Source: Salmonella enterica subsp. diarizonae (lineage in GTDB: Bacteria > Pseudomonadota > Gammaproteobacteria > Enterobacterales > Enterobacteriaceae). From it: 64,000 nt of DNA. The DNA lies in contig NZ_VXJV01000007.1 of the NCBI RefSeq assembly GCF_008692785.1, forward strand, positions 1-64,000. Reading direction: 5' to 3'. Position 1 is the stretch's first letter. Every line of letters begins with the position of its first letter. The notes under the pieces were generated by a model. The model had not been told where the DNA came from. It searched no databases and saw nothing but the letters and a program-made list of their open reading frames with translations. A program made the translations under genes and the position numbers. This document shows, piece after piece, positions 35,503 through 44,930 of this stretch.

Positions 35503-36945
35503 GTGAGCGATACGTTGAAGCGCTGGTCTGTTTTCCCCCGATCTTTACGACAATTGGTCATGCTGGCCTTTTTGCTAATCTTGCTGCCGTTGCTGGTTCT
35601 GGCCTGGCAGGCGTGGCAAAGTCTTAACGCGTTAAGCGATCAGGCCGCGGTGACTAACCGCAGCACGCTTATTGACGCCCGGCGTAGTGAGGCGATGACC
35701 AACGTCGCGCTGGAGATGGAGCGAAGTTACCGACAGTATTGCGTGCTTGACGATTCGACGCTGGCGAAGGTGTATCAAAGCCAGCGTAAGCGCTATAGCG
35801 ATATGCTGGACGCCCATGCCGGTGTCTTGCCGGATGATAAGCTGTATCAGGCGTTACGCCAGGATTTAAACGCGCTGGCACAATTACAGTGTAAAGATAG
35901 CGGCCCGGAAGCGGCGGCCGCCGCGCGTCTGGAGGCTTTTGCCAATGCCAATACGGAAATGGTGCAGGCGACGCGTACTGTCGTTTACTCGCGCGGGCAG
36001 CAGTTACAACAAGAAATCGCCGAGCGCGGACAATTTTTCGGCTGGCAGGCGCTGGTGCTATTTCTGGTGAGTCTGGCGATGGTGCTACTTTTTACCCGCA
36101 TGATTATCGGGCCGGTGAAAGGAATTGAACGGATGATTAATCGCCTGGGCGAGGGCCGTTCTTTGGGGAATACCGTCACCTTTACCGGTCCGCGTGAATT
36201 ACGATCGGTGGGGCAGCGCATTATCTGGCTGAGTGAGCGCCTGGCGTGGCTGGAATCCCAGCGGCATCAGTTTCTACGTCACCTGTCTCATGAGCTGAAA
36301 ACCCCGCTGGCCAGTATGCGCGAGGGGACAGAGCTGCTGGCCGATCAGGTGGTTGGGCCGCTGACGCCGGAGCAAAAAGAGGTAGTCGATATTCTGGATG
36401 TCAGCAGTCGTAATTTACAAAAATTGATTGAGCAATTGCTTGATTACAACCGGAAACTGGTGGACAGTGCCACAGAGCTGGAAGCGGTTGATATCGCGCC
36501 GCTTGTGGATATGGTGGTTTCCGCCCACAGTTTACCTGCCCGCGCTAAAATGATGCATACCGATGTCGACCTGGAGGCCGAGCGCTGCATGGCAGAGCCA
36601 ATGTTGCTGATGAGCGTGCTGGATAATCTCTATTCCAACGCGGTGCACTACGGCGCTGAATCCGGTAACATTTATATCCGTAGTCGCTCTCAGGGCTCCA
36701 CGGTTTATATCGATGTGATTAATAGCGGTGAGCCGATTCCGCAAACGGAAAGAGAAATGATTTTTGAGCCTTTTTTCCAGGGAAGCCACCAGCGAAAAGG
36801 GGCAGTAAAAGGCAGTGGGCTAGGGCTGAGTATCGCCAGAGATTGTATTCGTCGAATGCAGGGAGAGATCCGACTGGTGGATGACAACGCGCAAGAAGTC
36901 TGTTTTCGCATCTCGCTGCCTCTCCCTATATCTGACAAACACTAA
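35503..36945 (+). CDS. glrK: Sensor histidine kinase GlrK (QseE)
   Basis: Sensor of the GlrK/GlrR two-component system that activates glmY. The protein has up to 480 residues: a membrane segment near 15-38, a periplasmic domain, a second segment near 178-200, a HAMP region, then the HisKA motif HLSHELKTPLASM with the phosphorylated His (about residue 264), and an ATPase domain with NLYSNAVHYG and GSGLGLSIARD. The start is uncertain: GTG at 35503 or TTG at 35515 (E. coli-like MKRW start); neither has a strong ribosome-binding site. qseG and glrR follow. Confidence 0.93.
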   Translation: MSDTLKRWSVFPRSLRQLVMLAFLLILLPLLVLAWQAWQSLNALSDQAAVTNRSTLIDARRSEAMTNVALEMERSYRQYCVLDDSTLAKVYQSQRKRYSDMLDAHAGVLPDDKLYQALRQDLNALAQLQCKDSGPEAAAAARLEAFANANTEMVQATRTVVYSRGQQLQQEIAERGQFFGWQALVLFLVSLAMVLLFTRMIIGPVKGIERMINRLGEGRSLGNTVTFTGPRELRSVGQRIIWLSERLAWLESQRHQFLRHLSHELKTPLASMREGTELLADQVVGPLTPEQKEVVDILDVSSRNLQKLIEQLLDYNRKLVDSATELEAVDIAPLVDMVVSAHSLPARAKMMHTDVDLEAERCMAEPMLLMSVLDNLYSNAVHYGAESGNIYIRSRSQGSTVYIDVINSGEPIPQTEREMIFEPFFQGSHQRKGAVKGSGLGLSIARDCIRRMQGEIRLVDDNAQEVCFRISLPLPISDKH

Positions 36946-36967
36946 TATGAATTTAAGCCTGGTGAGT

Positions 36968-37711
36968 ATGTCACACGTTTTAGTCCAAACTATTAAACGA
37001 TGCCTTTTGCGGTGGGGAATACCGGTGGGCATATCGTGTCTGGCGCTGACCGCATGTGTTCCCCACGCCGCACAGCAACTGCCCGATAGCGCAGCGCAGG
37101 ACAAGCTCCCCCATTATCAACTGGCGGATTATCTCCCGACGGCGTGCGCGGATATCTGGTCGCTACGCGGGCAGACGGTGGAGACGAATCCGCTGTACTG
37201 GCTACGCGCGATTGACTGCGCCGATCGTTTGATGCCGGTTCAGTCGCGCGCAGAGGCGCGTGCGTTGACGGATGATAACTGGCAGAATGCCTTCAGGCGC
37301 GGGATCTTACTGGCGGATGCAAAAATTACGCCGCCGGAGCGTCGCGCCATGGTATCCCGTCTGGAGGCGTTAAGCGCGCAAATACCGGCTCAGGTACGGC
37401 CCGTTTACCAAATCTGGCATGACGGTCAGGCGCTGCAATTAGCCCTTTCTGCCGAACGTCAGCGCTATAGCAAACTCCAGCAAACGTCAGATAGTGAGCT
37501 GGATGCGCTGCGCCAGCAGCAACAGGCCTTGCAAACGCAGTTCGATCTTACCACCCGTAAGCTGGAGAGTTTAACCGATATTGAGCGCCAGCTTTCGACA
37601 CGGAAACCGGCAGGGAATTACAACGCCGAGACGCCGCATACGAATGACAAACCCGCGACCTCTGAAGATGGCGCGGCGCCGTCGCCGTCACAAGATGAGG
37701 TAACGCCATGA
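36968..37711 (+). CDS. qseG: Outer-membrane lipoprotein QseG
   Basis: A 247-residue lipoprotein: signal peptide with the lipobox LTAC (lipidated Cys near residue 28), then a helical domain with a Gln-rich coiled coil (about residues 155-210). In relatives QseG interacts with the sensor QseE/GlrK. The ATG at 36968 gives the family's N-terminus MSHVLVQTI; an ATG at 36947 would add seven residues. The stop overlaps glrR by ATGA, so the sensor, lipoprotein and regulator form one operon. Confidence 0.9.
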   Translation: MSHVLVQTIKRCLLRWGIPVGISCLALTACVPHAAQQLPDSAAQDKLPHYQLADYLPTACADIWSLRGQTVETNPLYWLRAIDCADRLMPVQSRAEARALTDDNWQNAFRRGILLADAKITPPERRAMVSRLEALSAQIPAQVRPVYQIWHDGQALQLALSAERQRYSKLQQTSDSELDALRQQQQALQTQFDLTTRKLESLTDIERQLSTRKPAGNYNAETPHTNDKPATSEDGAAPSPSQDEVTP

Positions 37712-39045
37712 TAAGCCGTAAACCGGCGCACCTACTGCTGGTCGATGACGATCCCGGATTACTGAAATTACTCGGTATGCGCCTGACCAGCGAAGGATAC
37801 AGCGTGGTTACCGCCGAGAGCGGCCAGGAAGGACTACGGGTACTGCATCGGGAAAAAGTAGATCTGGTAATAAGCGACCTGCGCATGGATGAAATGGACG
37901 GTATGCAACTGTTCACAGAAATTCAGAAAGTACAGCCGGGAATGCCGGTTATCATTCTGACGGCGCATGGTTCCATTCCGGATGCGGTGGCCGCTACCCA
38001 GAAGGGCGTATTCAGCTTTTTGACGAAGCCGATCGACAGAGACGCGTTATATAAAGCAATAGATGAAGCGCTGGAGCAGTCCGCTCCCGCGACGGACGAT
38101 AGCTGGCGCAAATCTATCGTTACTCGTAGCCCGCTGATGCTGCGACTGCTTGAACAGGCGCGCATGGTTGCACAGTCGGATGTCAGCGTGCTGATTAACG
38201 GACAAAGCGGCACCGGGAAAGAGATTTTTGCACAGGCCATTCATAACGCCAGCCCGCGCAGTAACAAGCCCTTTGTCGCCATTAACTGCGGCGCGTTGCC
38301 GGAACAGTTGCTGGAGTCCGAATTATTCGGCCATGCGCGCGGCGCTTTTACCGGCGCGGTGAGCAATCGTGAAGGGTTGTTCCAGGCGGCGGAAGGCGGC
38401 ACGCTGTTTCTGGATGAAATTGGCGATATGCCCGCGCCGTTACAGGTGAAGCTGCTGCGGGTGTTACAGGAGCGCAAAGTCAGGCCGCTGGGCAGCAATC
38501 GCGATATCGATATCGACGTGCGAATTATTTCTGCGACGCACCGCGATCTGCCGAAGGCGATGGCGCGGGGCGAATTTCGTGAAGATTTGTACTACCGGCT
38601 GAATGTAGTTAGCCTGAAAATTCCGGCGCTGGCCGAGCGTACCGAGGATATTCCGCTGCTGGCTAATCATCTGCTCAGACAATCGGCACAACGGCATAAA
38701 CCATTTGTCCGCGCCTTTTCTACCGACGCGATGAAGCGGCTGATGACGGCAAGCTGGCCGGGCAACGTGCGCCAACTGGTCAACGTCATTGAACAATGCG
38801 TGGCGTTAACCTCTTCGCCGGTGATCAGCGATGCGTTGGTCGAGCAGGCGCTGGAAGGCGAAAACACCGCGCTGCCAACCTTTGCCGAAGCGCGAAACCA
38901 ATTTGAACTGAACTATCTGCGCAAGTTACTGCAAATTACCAAAGGTAACGTGACGCACGCGGCAAGGATGGCGGGGCGCAACCGCACGGAATTCTACAAG
39001 CTACTCTCCCGTCATGAACTGGATGCGAATGATTTCAAAGAGTAG
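37708..39045 (+). CDS. glrR: Sigma-54-dependent response regulator GlrR (QseF)
   Basis: An NtrC-type activator of 445 residues. The receiver domain has the phosphorylatable Asp57 (VISDLRMDEMDG). The AAA+ domain has Walker A GQSGTGKE and the sigma-54 contact loop GAFTGA, and a C-terminal Fis-type helix-turn-helix follows (GNVTHAARMAGRNRTEFYKLL). Its three predicted binding sites lie upstream of glmY in this window. The start overlaps the qseG stop. Confidence 0.96.
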   Translation: MISRKPAHLLLVDDDPGLLKLLGMRLTSEGYSVVTAESGQEGLRVLHREKVDLVISDLRMDEMDGMQLFTEIQKVQPGMPVIILTAHGSIPDAVAATQKGVFSFLTKPIDRDALYKAIDEALEQSAPATDDSWRKSIVTRSPLMLRLLEQARMVAQSDVSVLINGQSGTGKEIFAQAIHNASPRSNKPFVAINCGALPEQLLESELFGHARGAFTGAVSNREGLFQAAEGGTLFLDEIGDMPAPLQVKLLRVLQERKVRPLGSNRDIDIDVRIISATHRDLPKAMARGEFREDLYYRLNVVSLKIPALAERTEDIPLLANHLLRQSAQRHKPFVRAFSTDAMKRLMTASWPGNVRQLVNVIEQCVALTSSPVISDALVEQALEGENTALPTFAEARNQFELNYLRKLLQITKGNVTHAARMAGRNRTEFYKLLSRHELDANDFKE

Positions 39046-39085
39046 TTTTCATGCCGTAAAGTAGTGCGAAATATGTTACGTTTAA

Positions 39086-39460
<375 letters not shown>

Positions 39461-39468
39461 TGTGCCGA

Positions 39469-39501
39469 TTCGCTGCCCATCTCCTCCCTGTGGGCAGCGA
39501 A
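39469..39501 (+). terminator. Hairpin after glnB
   Basis: An 11-bp stem (TTCGCTGCCCA at 39469-39479 with TGGGCAGCGAA at 39491-39501) lies between the convergent glnB and dtpC; the T tract after it is poor. Confidence 0.6.
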
Positions 39502-39508
39502 CCACTGT

Positions 39509-40969
39509 TTAATCGCCCTGCGGTAGCGCCGGCGTGGTTCGAGTGCAAAGCCATCTCAGGCTGACAATGGCGACGATCAGCGCCACGCAACTTAGCGTCC
39601 ACTCGCCCATTTGCGAGAAAAAGTGTCCGTAGGCGGCTACCGCCGTATCACTAATTTGCGATTCCGTGGTTTGTTGCGCGACGACGCCAGCCAGCCAGTT
39701 AGCGACCGCGCCGGTCGCCAGCATATAGATACCGGTCAGTACGCCTGTGACGCCCGGCAGATTGAGACGGGTAATTTGCGCCATCGCTACCGGATCAATA
39801 AACAGCTCCGCAAAGCCCATCAGCGCCAGCCCTGCGATCATCATTCCCATTGATGCCTGCCCGTCTAACCGGGCCTGATGCGCGTTTAGCGCCAGTAGCA
39901 TAAAACCGCCGCCCATTAATACCAGCCCCACGGCAAATTTAAGCCAGACGCGCAGTACCGAGCGGGCGCTCTCTTTCGGGCTGCTCAGCCACGCCAGCAT
40001 CACGCCCGCCGCCATCACCGCAATCGCATTGACCGACTGGAACAACGCGGTGGGGACGGTCATGTGCAGCCAGTGGCGGTTGACAAAACGGTCGATGAAT
40101 AAACTGATCGAACTTCCGCCCTGCTGCGCCAGAACCCAGAAGAGAGTGCCGATGATCATTAACAGTACGATTTGCCACAAGGCGCGACGGTGTTCGGGAA
40201 ATTTAACCATAATACGGGCGATAAGTTGCGCCGCGAAGACGCAGACAATGGCCAGCACATAGCCAGACCAGTTATTTTCCAGCAGGAGGGTGAAGAATAC
40301 CGGCGCGATACACAGCATTAATACCAGCCAGCCCCAGGTTGGAAGGGCGAATTTAACCGCCCGCAGCGCGGGGCGATTAACACCGCGCGTCTGCTGAAAG
40401 TGACGATGACCGCTTAAAAAGATGAGCAGGCCGATGAACATTCCCACGCCCGCCAGCGCAAAGCCGACATGCCAGCCGTACCACTGCGCCGCCAGACCAC
40501 AGGCGATCGGCGCGGCTATCGAACCAATATTTCCGGCGGCGTAAAGCAGCGAGAATCCCCCGTCGCGGCGGTTGTCATCAGGTGCGTAAAGTTCGCCCAG
40601 CAGACAGCTAATATTGGATTTAAACAAGCCATAGCCGCAGATAATAATGGCCAGCGCCACATATAAACTCAGCGTTGAATCAGATTCTAAGCCTAATACC
40701 ACATGACCCAGCGTCATCAATAAGGCGCCGGTGATAACCGCCACGCGGTTGCCAAGCAGGCGGTCGGCAAGCCAGCCGCCAAGAATAGGGGTAACGTAAA
40801 CTAAAGAGGCGTAGGCGCTGAAGAGGTTGATCGCGTGGCTGTCATTAAAACCAAGCTGGTGGGTAAGATAAAGGATGAGTAAGGCACGCATGCCGTAAAA
40901 GCTGAAGTATTCCCAAATTTGAATCGCCACGATGTAAAAAATCGCGCGCGGTTGTGAGGGTGTTTTCAT
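39509..40969 (-). CDS. dtpC: Proton-dependent di/tripeptide transporter DtpC-like (YjdL)
   Basis: POT/PTR family symporter of 486 residues with about 14 membrane segments. The signature near the N-terminus is IWEYFSFYGMRALLILYLTHQLG, a variant of the usual ExxERFxYY motif in which the Glu-x-x-Glu-Arg part is replaced by E-Y-F. That change fits YjdL/DtpC, which prefers lysine-containing dipeptides. The ATG at 40969 has AAGGAG just upstream. It lies 54 bp after cadA on the same strand, across a strong hairpin, which fits a role in feeding lysine to CadA. Confidence 0.9.
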   Translation of the reverse strand: MKTPSQPRAIFYIVAIQIWEYFSFYGMRALLILYLTHQLGFNDSHAINLFSAYASLVYVTPILGGWLADRLLGNRVAVITGALLMTLGHVVLGLESDSTLSLYVALAIIICGYGLFKSNISCLLGELYAPDDNRRDGGFSLLYAAGNIGSIAAPIACGLAAQWYGWHVGFALAGVGMFIGLLIFLSGHRHFQQTRGVNRPALRAVKFALPTWGWLVLMLCIAPVFFTLLLENNWSGYVLAIVCVFAAQLIARIMVKFPEHRRALWQIVLLMIIGTLFWVLAQQGGSSISLFIDRFVNRHWLHMTVPTALFQSVNAIAVMAAGVMLAWLSSPKESARSVLRVWLKFAVGLVLMGGGFMLLALNAHQARLDGQASMGMMIAGLALMGFAELFIDPVAMAQITRLNLPGVTGVLTGIYMLATGAVANWLAGVVAQQTTESQISDTAVAAYGHFFSQMGEWTLSCVALIVAIVSLRWLCTRTTPALPQGD

Positions 40970-40990
40970 AAAGTCTCCTTGCTGCGTGAA

Positions 40991-41018
40991 AAAGGGAAGT
41001 GGCAAGCCACTTCCCTTT
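40991..41018 (-). terminator. Strong hairpin between cadA and dtpC
   Basis: A perfect 13-bp stem (40991-41003 with 41006-41018) around AA, followed on the minus strand by TTTTTC. It is a good intrinsic terminator for cadBA, with dtpC beginning 22 bp later. Confidence 0.85.
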
Positions 41019-41023
41019 GGTAC

Positions 41024-43156
41024 TTATTTCGTATTTTCTTTCAGCACCTTAACGGTGTAACGTCCATAGGCGCCGTGGATATCGGTTTCGAAGCCCGGGT
41101 AGTGAGCGCCGATTTCGCACAGCATTTGCAGGAATTCCAGTACCGGACGGCTTTCCTCGGTGATCATTTCACCAGGCATCACCAGCGGCACTCCCGGAGG
41201 GTAAGGAAGGATCATGTTGGCGTTGACGCGTCCAACCATCTCTTCAAGATATACCTCTTCCGTTTCGCCATGCAGCTCTTTCTGGAACGCAGTATACGGC
41301 GTCATCACCATTGTCGGCAGCACTTCAAACGCGCGGTACATTAAGTCCGGCAGATTATGGTGTTCGACCAGTTTATGAATATTCTGCGCCAGTTCCTGGA
41401 TTCGCATATTTTCATAAAACTCAGGTGCTTCGCGGTACAGTGCCGGCAGAATGTTTTTGACGCGCAGGTTCAGGTCAAAGGCGCGTTTAAATTCAGTGAG
41501 CGCGCGCAGCAGGCTCAGAGCTTTGGTTTTGTCGATACCAATGCTGAACAGGAACAGCAGGTTGTACGGGCCGGTTTTTTCTACGATGATGCCACGTTCA
41601 TCGAGATATTTGGCGACCAGACTTGCCGGAATACCGAATTCATCCATCGTACCGTCTTTCTTCATCCCCGGAGTCAGGATAGTGACTTTGATCGGGTCGA
41701 GGTACATGTGTTCATTATCGATATTTTTGAAGCCATGCCATGCGCTATCTGAACGCAGCGGCCAGCACTCAGCCCCATCGATATGTTCCGGCTGCCATAC
41801 GTCAAAGAACCAGCCGTCGGATTCGCTTTTCAGGCGCTTAATTTCTTTACGGAATTTAATCGCACGTTCAATAGAACCGTTAATCAGACGTTTACCCGCA
41901 TTACCTTTCATCATCGCCGCTGCGGTTTCAGTTGACGCAACGATACCGTAGTGCGGAGAGGTGGTGGTATGCATCATGTAGGCTTCGTTAAAGGTTTCTT
42001 CGTTAATGTCGCCTTTAACATGAATCATGGATGCCTGTGAAAACGCCGCCAGCAGTTTATGCGTGGACTGGGTTTCATAAATGATTTTGCCTTCTACCCG
42101 GTCGCCGCTCATACCGCATTTACCCTCATAAATGGGGGAGAAATTGGTATAAGGCACCCAGGCGGAGTCAAAGTGAATGGACTTCACATCCAGAGTTTTC
42201 TTGATGTAGTCAGTGTTATACAACAGACCGTCATAGGTCGAATTAGTAATAACAGCATGAACCGGCCAGGTCGCGTTAGGCGTCTCTTTTACCCGTTTAG
42301 CGATAGTGGCGTGCTGGAACTCGCTTTGCGGAATACCGCCAAGAATACCGTAGGCGTTACGGGTTGGGCGGAAATAAATCGGCGTAATGTCGCTCATCAT
42401 CATCAGATGAGTCAGCGATTTATGACAGTTACGGTCAATCAGTACCGTGCTGCCTGCTGGCGCGGAGTACATACCGACGATTTTGTTCGCCGTAGAGGTG
42501 CCGTTCGTCACCATGTAGCTACGTTCGGCGTTAAAGACGCGGGCGATATACTCTTCCGCTTCTTTATGCGGGCCGGAGTGGTCCAGCAGCGAACCCAGTT
42601 CGGAAACGGAAATCGAAATATCAGATTTCATCGTGTTCGGGCCGAAGAAATCATAAAAGATGCTGCCTACCGGGCTTTTCTGGAAAGCGGTCCCACCCAT
42701 GTGGCCAGGCGTACAGAAGGTATATTTTCCTTCACGCACATATTTGAACAGCGCTTTTGTCAGCGGCGGTAGAATATTGTCGATGTATTCATCGGTATTC
42801 TGGCGAATTTTCGCCGCGATATCGGCTGCGGCGCCTAAAGCATATTCAAAGAAGCGAACCTGCATTCTCAGATCGTTGAGGCTGACGTCCAGCGTAGAGT
42901 AGCTGTTGGCGAAGGCGTACAGCGGCATATACTCGTTCAGCTTGCTAATCTCTTCGCAAAGCTCAAGGTTATATTTATCCCAGTCGAAAATGACGCCGCA
43001 AAGGCGGGCATTATTTTCAATCAGCTTCAGCAGGTCTTCTCGGTCGTTTGGATAGACGATACGGAAATTTAAACCTTCCAGTGCACGATGCAGTTCACGA
43101 ATAGGCTCTTCTTTAAAGTAGACGCCCATGTGGTTCATGATAGCAATAACGTTCAT
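41024..43156 (-). CDS. cadA: Inducible lysine decarboxylase CadA
   Basis: PLP enzyme that converts lysine to cadaverine and CO2, consuming a proton in acid stress. The 710 residues comprise an N-terminal wing domain (about 1-130), a PLP fold with the Schiff-base Lys in ETQSTHKLLAAFSQ (about residue 367) and the phosphate-binding loop NGTSTANK, and a C-terminal domain. Compared with the E. coli sequence as I remember it (715 residues), the segment DIHGAY-GRYTVKV lacks four residues (RQAD) near the C-terminus. It is cotranscribed with cadB. Confidence 0.95.
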   Translation of the reverse strand: MNVIAIMNHMGVYFKEEPIRELHRALEGLNFRIVYPNDREDLLKLIENNARLCGVIFDWDKYNLELCEEISKLNEYMPLYAFANSYSTLDVSLNDLRMQVRFFEYALGAAADIAAKIRQNTDEYIDNILPPLTKALFKYVREGKYTFCTPGHMGGTAFQKSPVGSIFYDFFGPNTMKSDISISVSELGSLLDHSGPHKEAEEYIARVFNAERSYMVTNGTSTANKIVGMYSAPAGSTVLIDRNCHKSLTHLMMMSDITPIYFRPTRNAYGILGGIPQSEFQHATIAKRVKETPNATWPVHAVITNSTYDGLLYNTDYIKKTLDVKSIHFDSAWVPYTNFSPIYEGKCGMSGDRVEGKIIYETQSTHKLLAAFSQASMIHVKGDINEETFNEAYMMHTTTSPHYGIVASTETAAAMMKGNAGKRLINGSIERAIKFRKEIKRLKSESDGWFFDVWQPEHIDGAECWPLRSDSAWHGFKNIDNEHMYLDPIKVTILTPGMKKDGTMDEFGIPASLVAKYLDERGIIVEKTGPYNLLFLFSIGIDKTKALSLLRALTEFKRAFDLNLRVKNILPALYREAPEFYENMRIQELAQNIHKLVEHHNLPDLMYRAFEVLPTMVMTPYTAFQKELHGETEEVYLEEMVGRVNANMILPYPPGVPLVMPGEMITEESRPVLEFLQMLCEIGAHYPGFETDIHGAYGRYTVKVLKENTK

Positions 43157-43238
43157 AGTCTTGTTCCTGGTAAAGTGGGCCCCTCCCGCTACGCTATAGC
43201 AGGTGACGAAAGGGGCTTTGAGAAAAAGGAGTTAGCGG

Positions 43239-44570
43239 TTAAAGCGCTTCAGCCGTATTGTTTTCGCTGTCGTTGTTCTGGCGCTGGTGCATTTTGCGGC
43301 CGTAGAACATCAGGATGATCAGACTGACGATAAAGGTGCCGGAGAGTTCGAAGGAGCTGGCGCCCATCAGTGCGATGAAGCAAAATGCGCAGCCCAGTAC
43401 AGAACAAATCAGGCTTACCGAGTTACGGATGTTGAACCCTTCGAAGCGAATCAGGTCAACACAGGAGTAGAAGTACGGCAGCATGGTAAGCAGTACGGCA
43501 ATCCCGGTCAGTTCGCCGAACAGGTCGGACGCTTTACCACCGCTGGAGTTCATGATGGTGATCAGAATCATCAGCGCCGTCATTTTCACCGCAGCCAACA
43601 GCAGACCTTTTTTCGGAATACCGTTTTTATCCATTTCGCCGTAAATTTTCGGGAAGTTGCCGTCGTTGGCGGCGCGAACCCCAGCCTGGCCGACCAGCAT
43701 CATCCAGGAGCCCAGAGACGTCAGGCAGGCGAAAGCGGTAAAGGCGGAAACCAGCGGCGCAGCCCAGCCACCCAGAATCGTGGAGGTACTGATAGCAAAC
43801 GGCGCGCCGGAAGAGGCCATAACGGAAGCTGGGAACATCCCGGCGATAACCTGAGTCGCGGCGATATAGATGATGCCTGCCAGCGCGGTACCCAGCATGG
43901 TTGCCAGCGGTACGGTGCGTTTCGGGTTTTTCACCATGCCGGTGCTGACGGCGGCAGACTCAACACCAACGAACGCCCACAGGCAGAGCAGAATACTTTT
44001 GACAATGGCGTGAGAATCGGTCGTCGTAGACGTGTTCCAGTTCGCGTGATAGGTCGCGATATCGAACCAATGCCAGCCGGCCACTGCGGTCAATACTACC
44101 GGGATCAGCACCAGGAACAGGCCAATAGTCGTCAAGCGGCTGACCCATGCCCCGCCCAGCATATTAATAAAGGTGAATAGCCAGACGATAGCAATACAGG
44201 CAATACCTGCCGGTATTGGATTATTTAATGCCGGGAAGAACGTAGAAAGATAAGAAACGGCGGTAATACCGATGGCTAAATTACCAATCCAGTTTGCATG
44301 ATAATAAAGAACGCCGGTCTGGAAACCAAACGCCGGAGATATTTCCCCTGCATAAGCAATAGGGCCACCCTGTTGAGGGTTTTTGGTTGCCAGCCTCGCA
44401 TAAACATAAGCCAGTGACATTGCCCCAATAATAGAAATTACCCAGCCCCAGATGGCAATGCCACCAATACTGGCAAGGTTGGCGGGTAATAATGCAATCC
44501 CGCTCCCCATCATATTACCGGCAACGACGCCAGTACAGGCAAATAGCCCGATCTTTTTGACAGAACTCAT
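43239..44570 (-). CDS. cadB: Lysine/cadaverine antiporter CadB
   Basis: Inner-membrane APC-family antiporter that exports cadaverine and imports lysine. The 443 residues form about twelve membrane segments; the first contains GVVAGNMMGSGIALLP, the unwound substrate-binding region of the family. I chose the ATG at 44570, which lies 8 nt after AGGAG; a second in-frame ATG at 44576 is only 2 nt from it. It is the first gene of cadBA, controlled by CadC. Confidence 0.96.
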   Translation of the reverse strand: MSSVKKIGLFACTGVVAGNMMGSGIALLPANLASIGGIAIWGWVISIIGAMSLAYVYARLATKNPQQGGPIAYAGEISPAFGFQTGVLYYHANWIGNLAIGITAVSYLSTFFPALNNPIPAGIACIAIVWLFTFINMLGGAWVSRLTTIGLFLVLIPVVLTAVAGWHWFDIATYHANWNTSTTTDSHAIVKSILLCLWAFVGVESAAVSTGMVKNPKRTVPLATMLGTALAGIIYIAATQVIAGMFPASVMASSGAPFAISTSTILGGWAAPLVSAFTAFACLTSLGSWMMLVGQAGVRAANDGNFPKIYGEMDKNGIPKKGLLLAAVKMTALMILITIMNSSGGKASDLFGELTGIAVLLTMLPYFYSCVDLIRFEGFNIRNSVSLICSVLGCAFCFIALMGASSFELSGTFIVSLIILMFYGRKMHQRQNNDSENNTAEAL

Positions 44571-44822
44571 GTTCATTTCTCCTGAGCTGTATTTTTAAGA
44601 ACCGGGCCTATGCTTCATATATGCTGCGTGCCCGTTCAACTGTCGACAAGATTAACGAATGGGGTGAGATAAGTCCTAAAGAAAAAGTGAAATAAATACA
44701 AACATGAGAAAACTGATAGATTGATATTTTTCAATTAACATATAAATATCATGAAAAATATCATGAAAGGATAAACATTGTTTAATTACAAAGGGTTATA
44801 TTTACATTTCTTTGCAGTGATT

Positions 44823-44860
44823 ATGTTGCCAGAATTAACATAAGTTATTTTTGGCAACAT
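44823..44860. repeat. Inverted repeat in the cadC-cadB gap
   Basis: ATGTTGCCA (44823-44831) and TGGCAACAT (44852-44860) are perfect inverted arms around 20 nt. They lie upstream of cadB in AT-rich DNA of the kind bound by H-NS. Whether this is a CadC site is not clear. Confidence 0.5.
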
Positions 44861-44870
44861 ATTTTTCACA

Positions 44871-44910
44871 AAATAAAAGCGAAAAATTTAATATATTTTC
44901 GCTTTTATTT
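44871..44910 (-). terminator. Terminator of cadC
   Basis: AAATAAAAGCGAAAA (44871-44885) pairs with TTTTCGCTTTTATTT (44896-44910) over 15 bp with a 10-nt loop and T-rich flanks. It lies 21 bp downstream of the cadC stop codon. Confidence 0.78.
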
Positions 44911-44930
44911 GTCATGGCTCAGCGCTGAAT

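Noticed and set aside
43287-44180. A 297-codon plus-strand open frame antisense to cadB
   Set aside because: Composition is that of an antisense shadow (His, Gln and Arg rich), while cadB on the other strand is a clear transporter gene.
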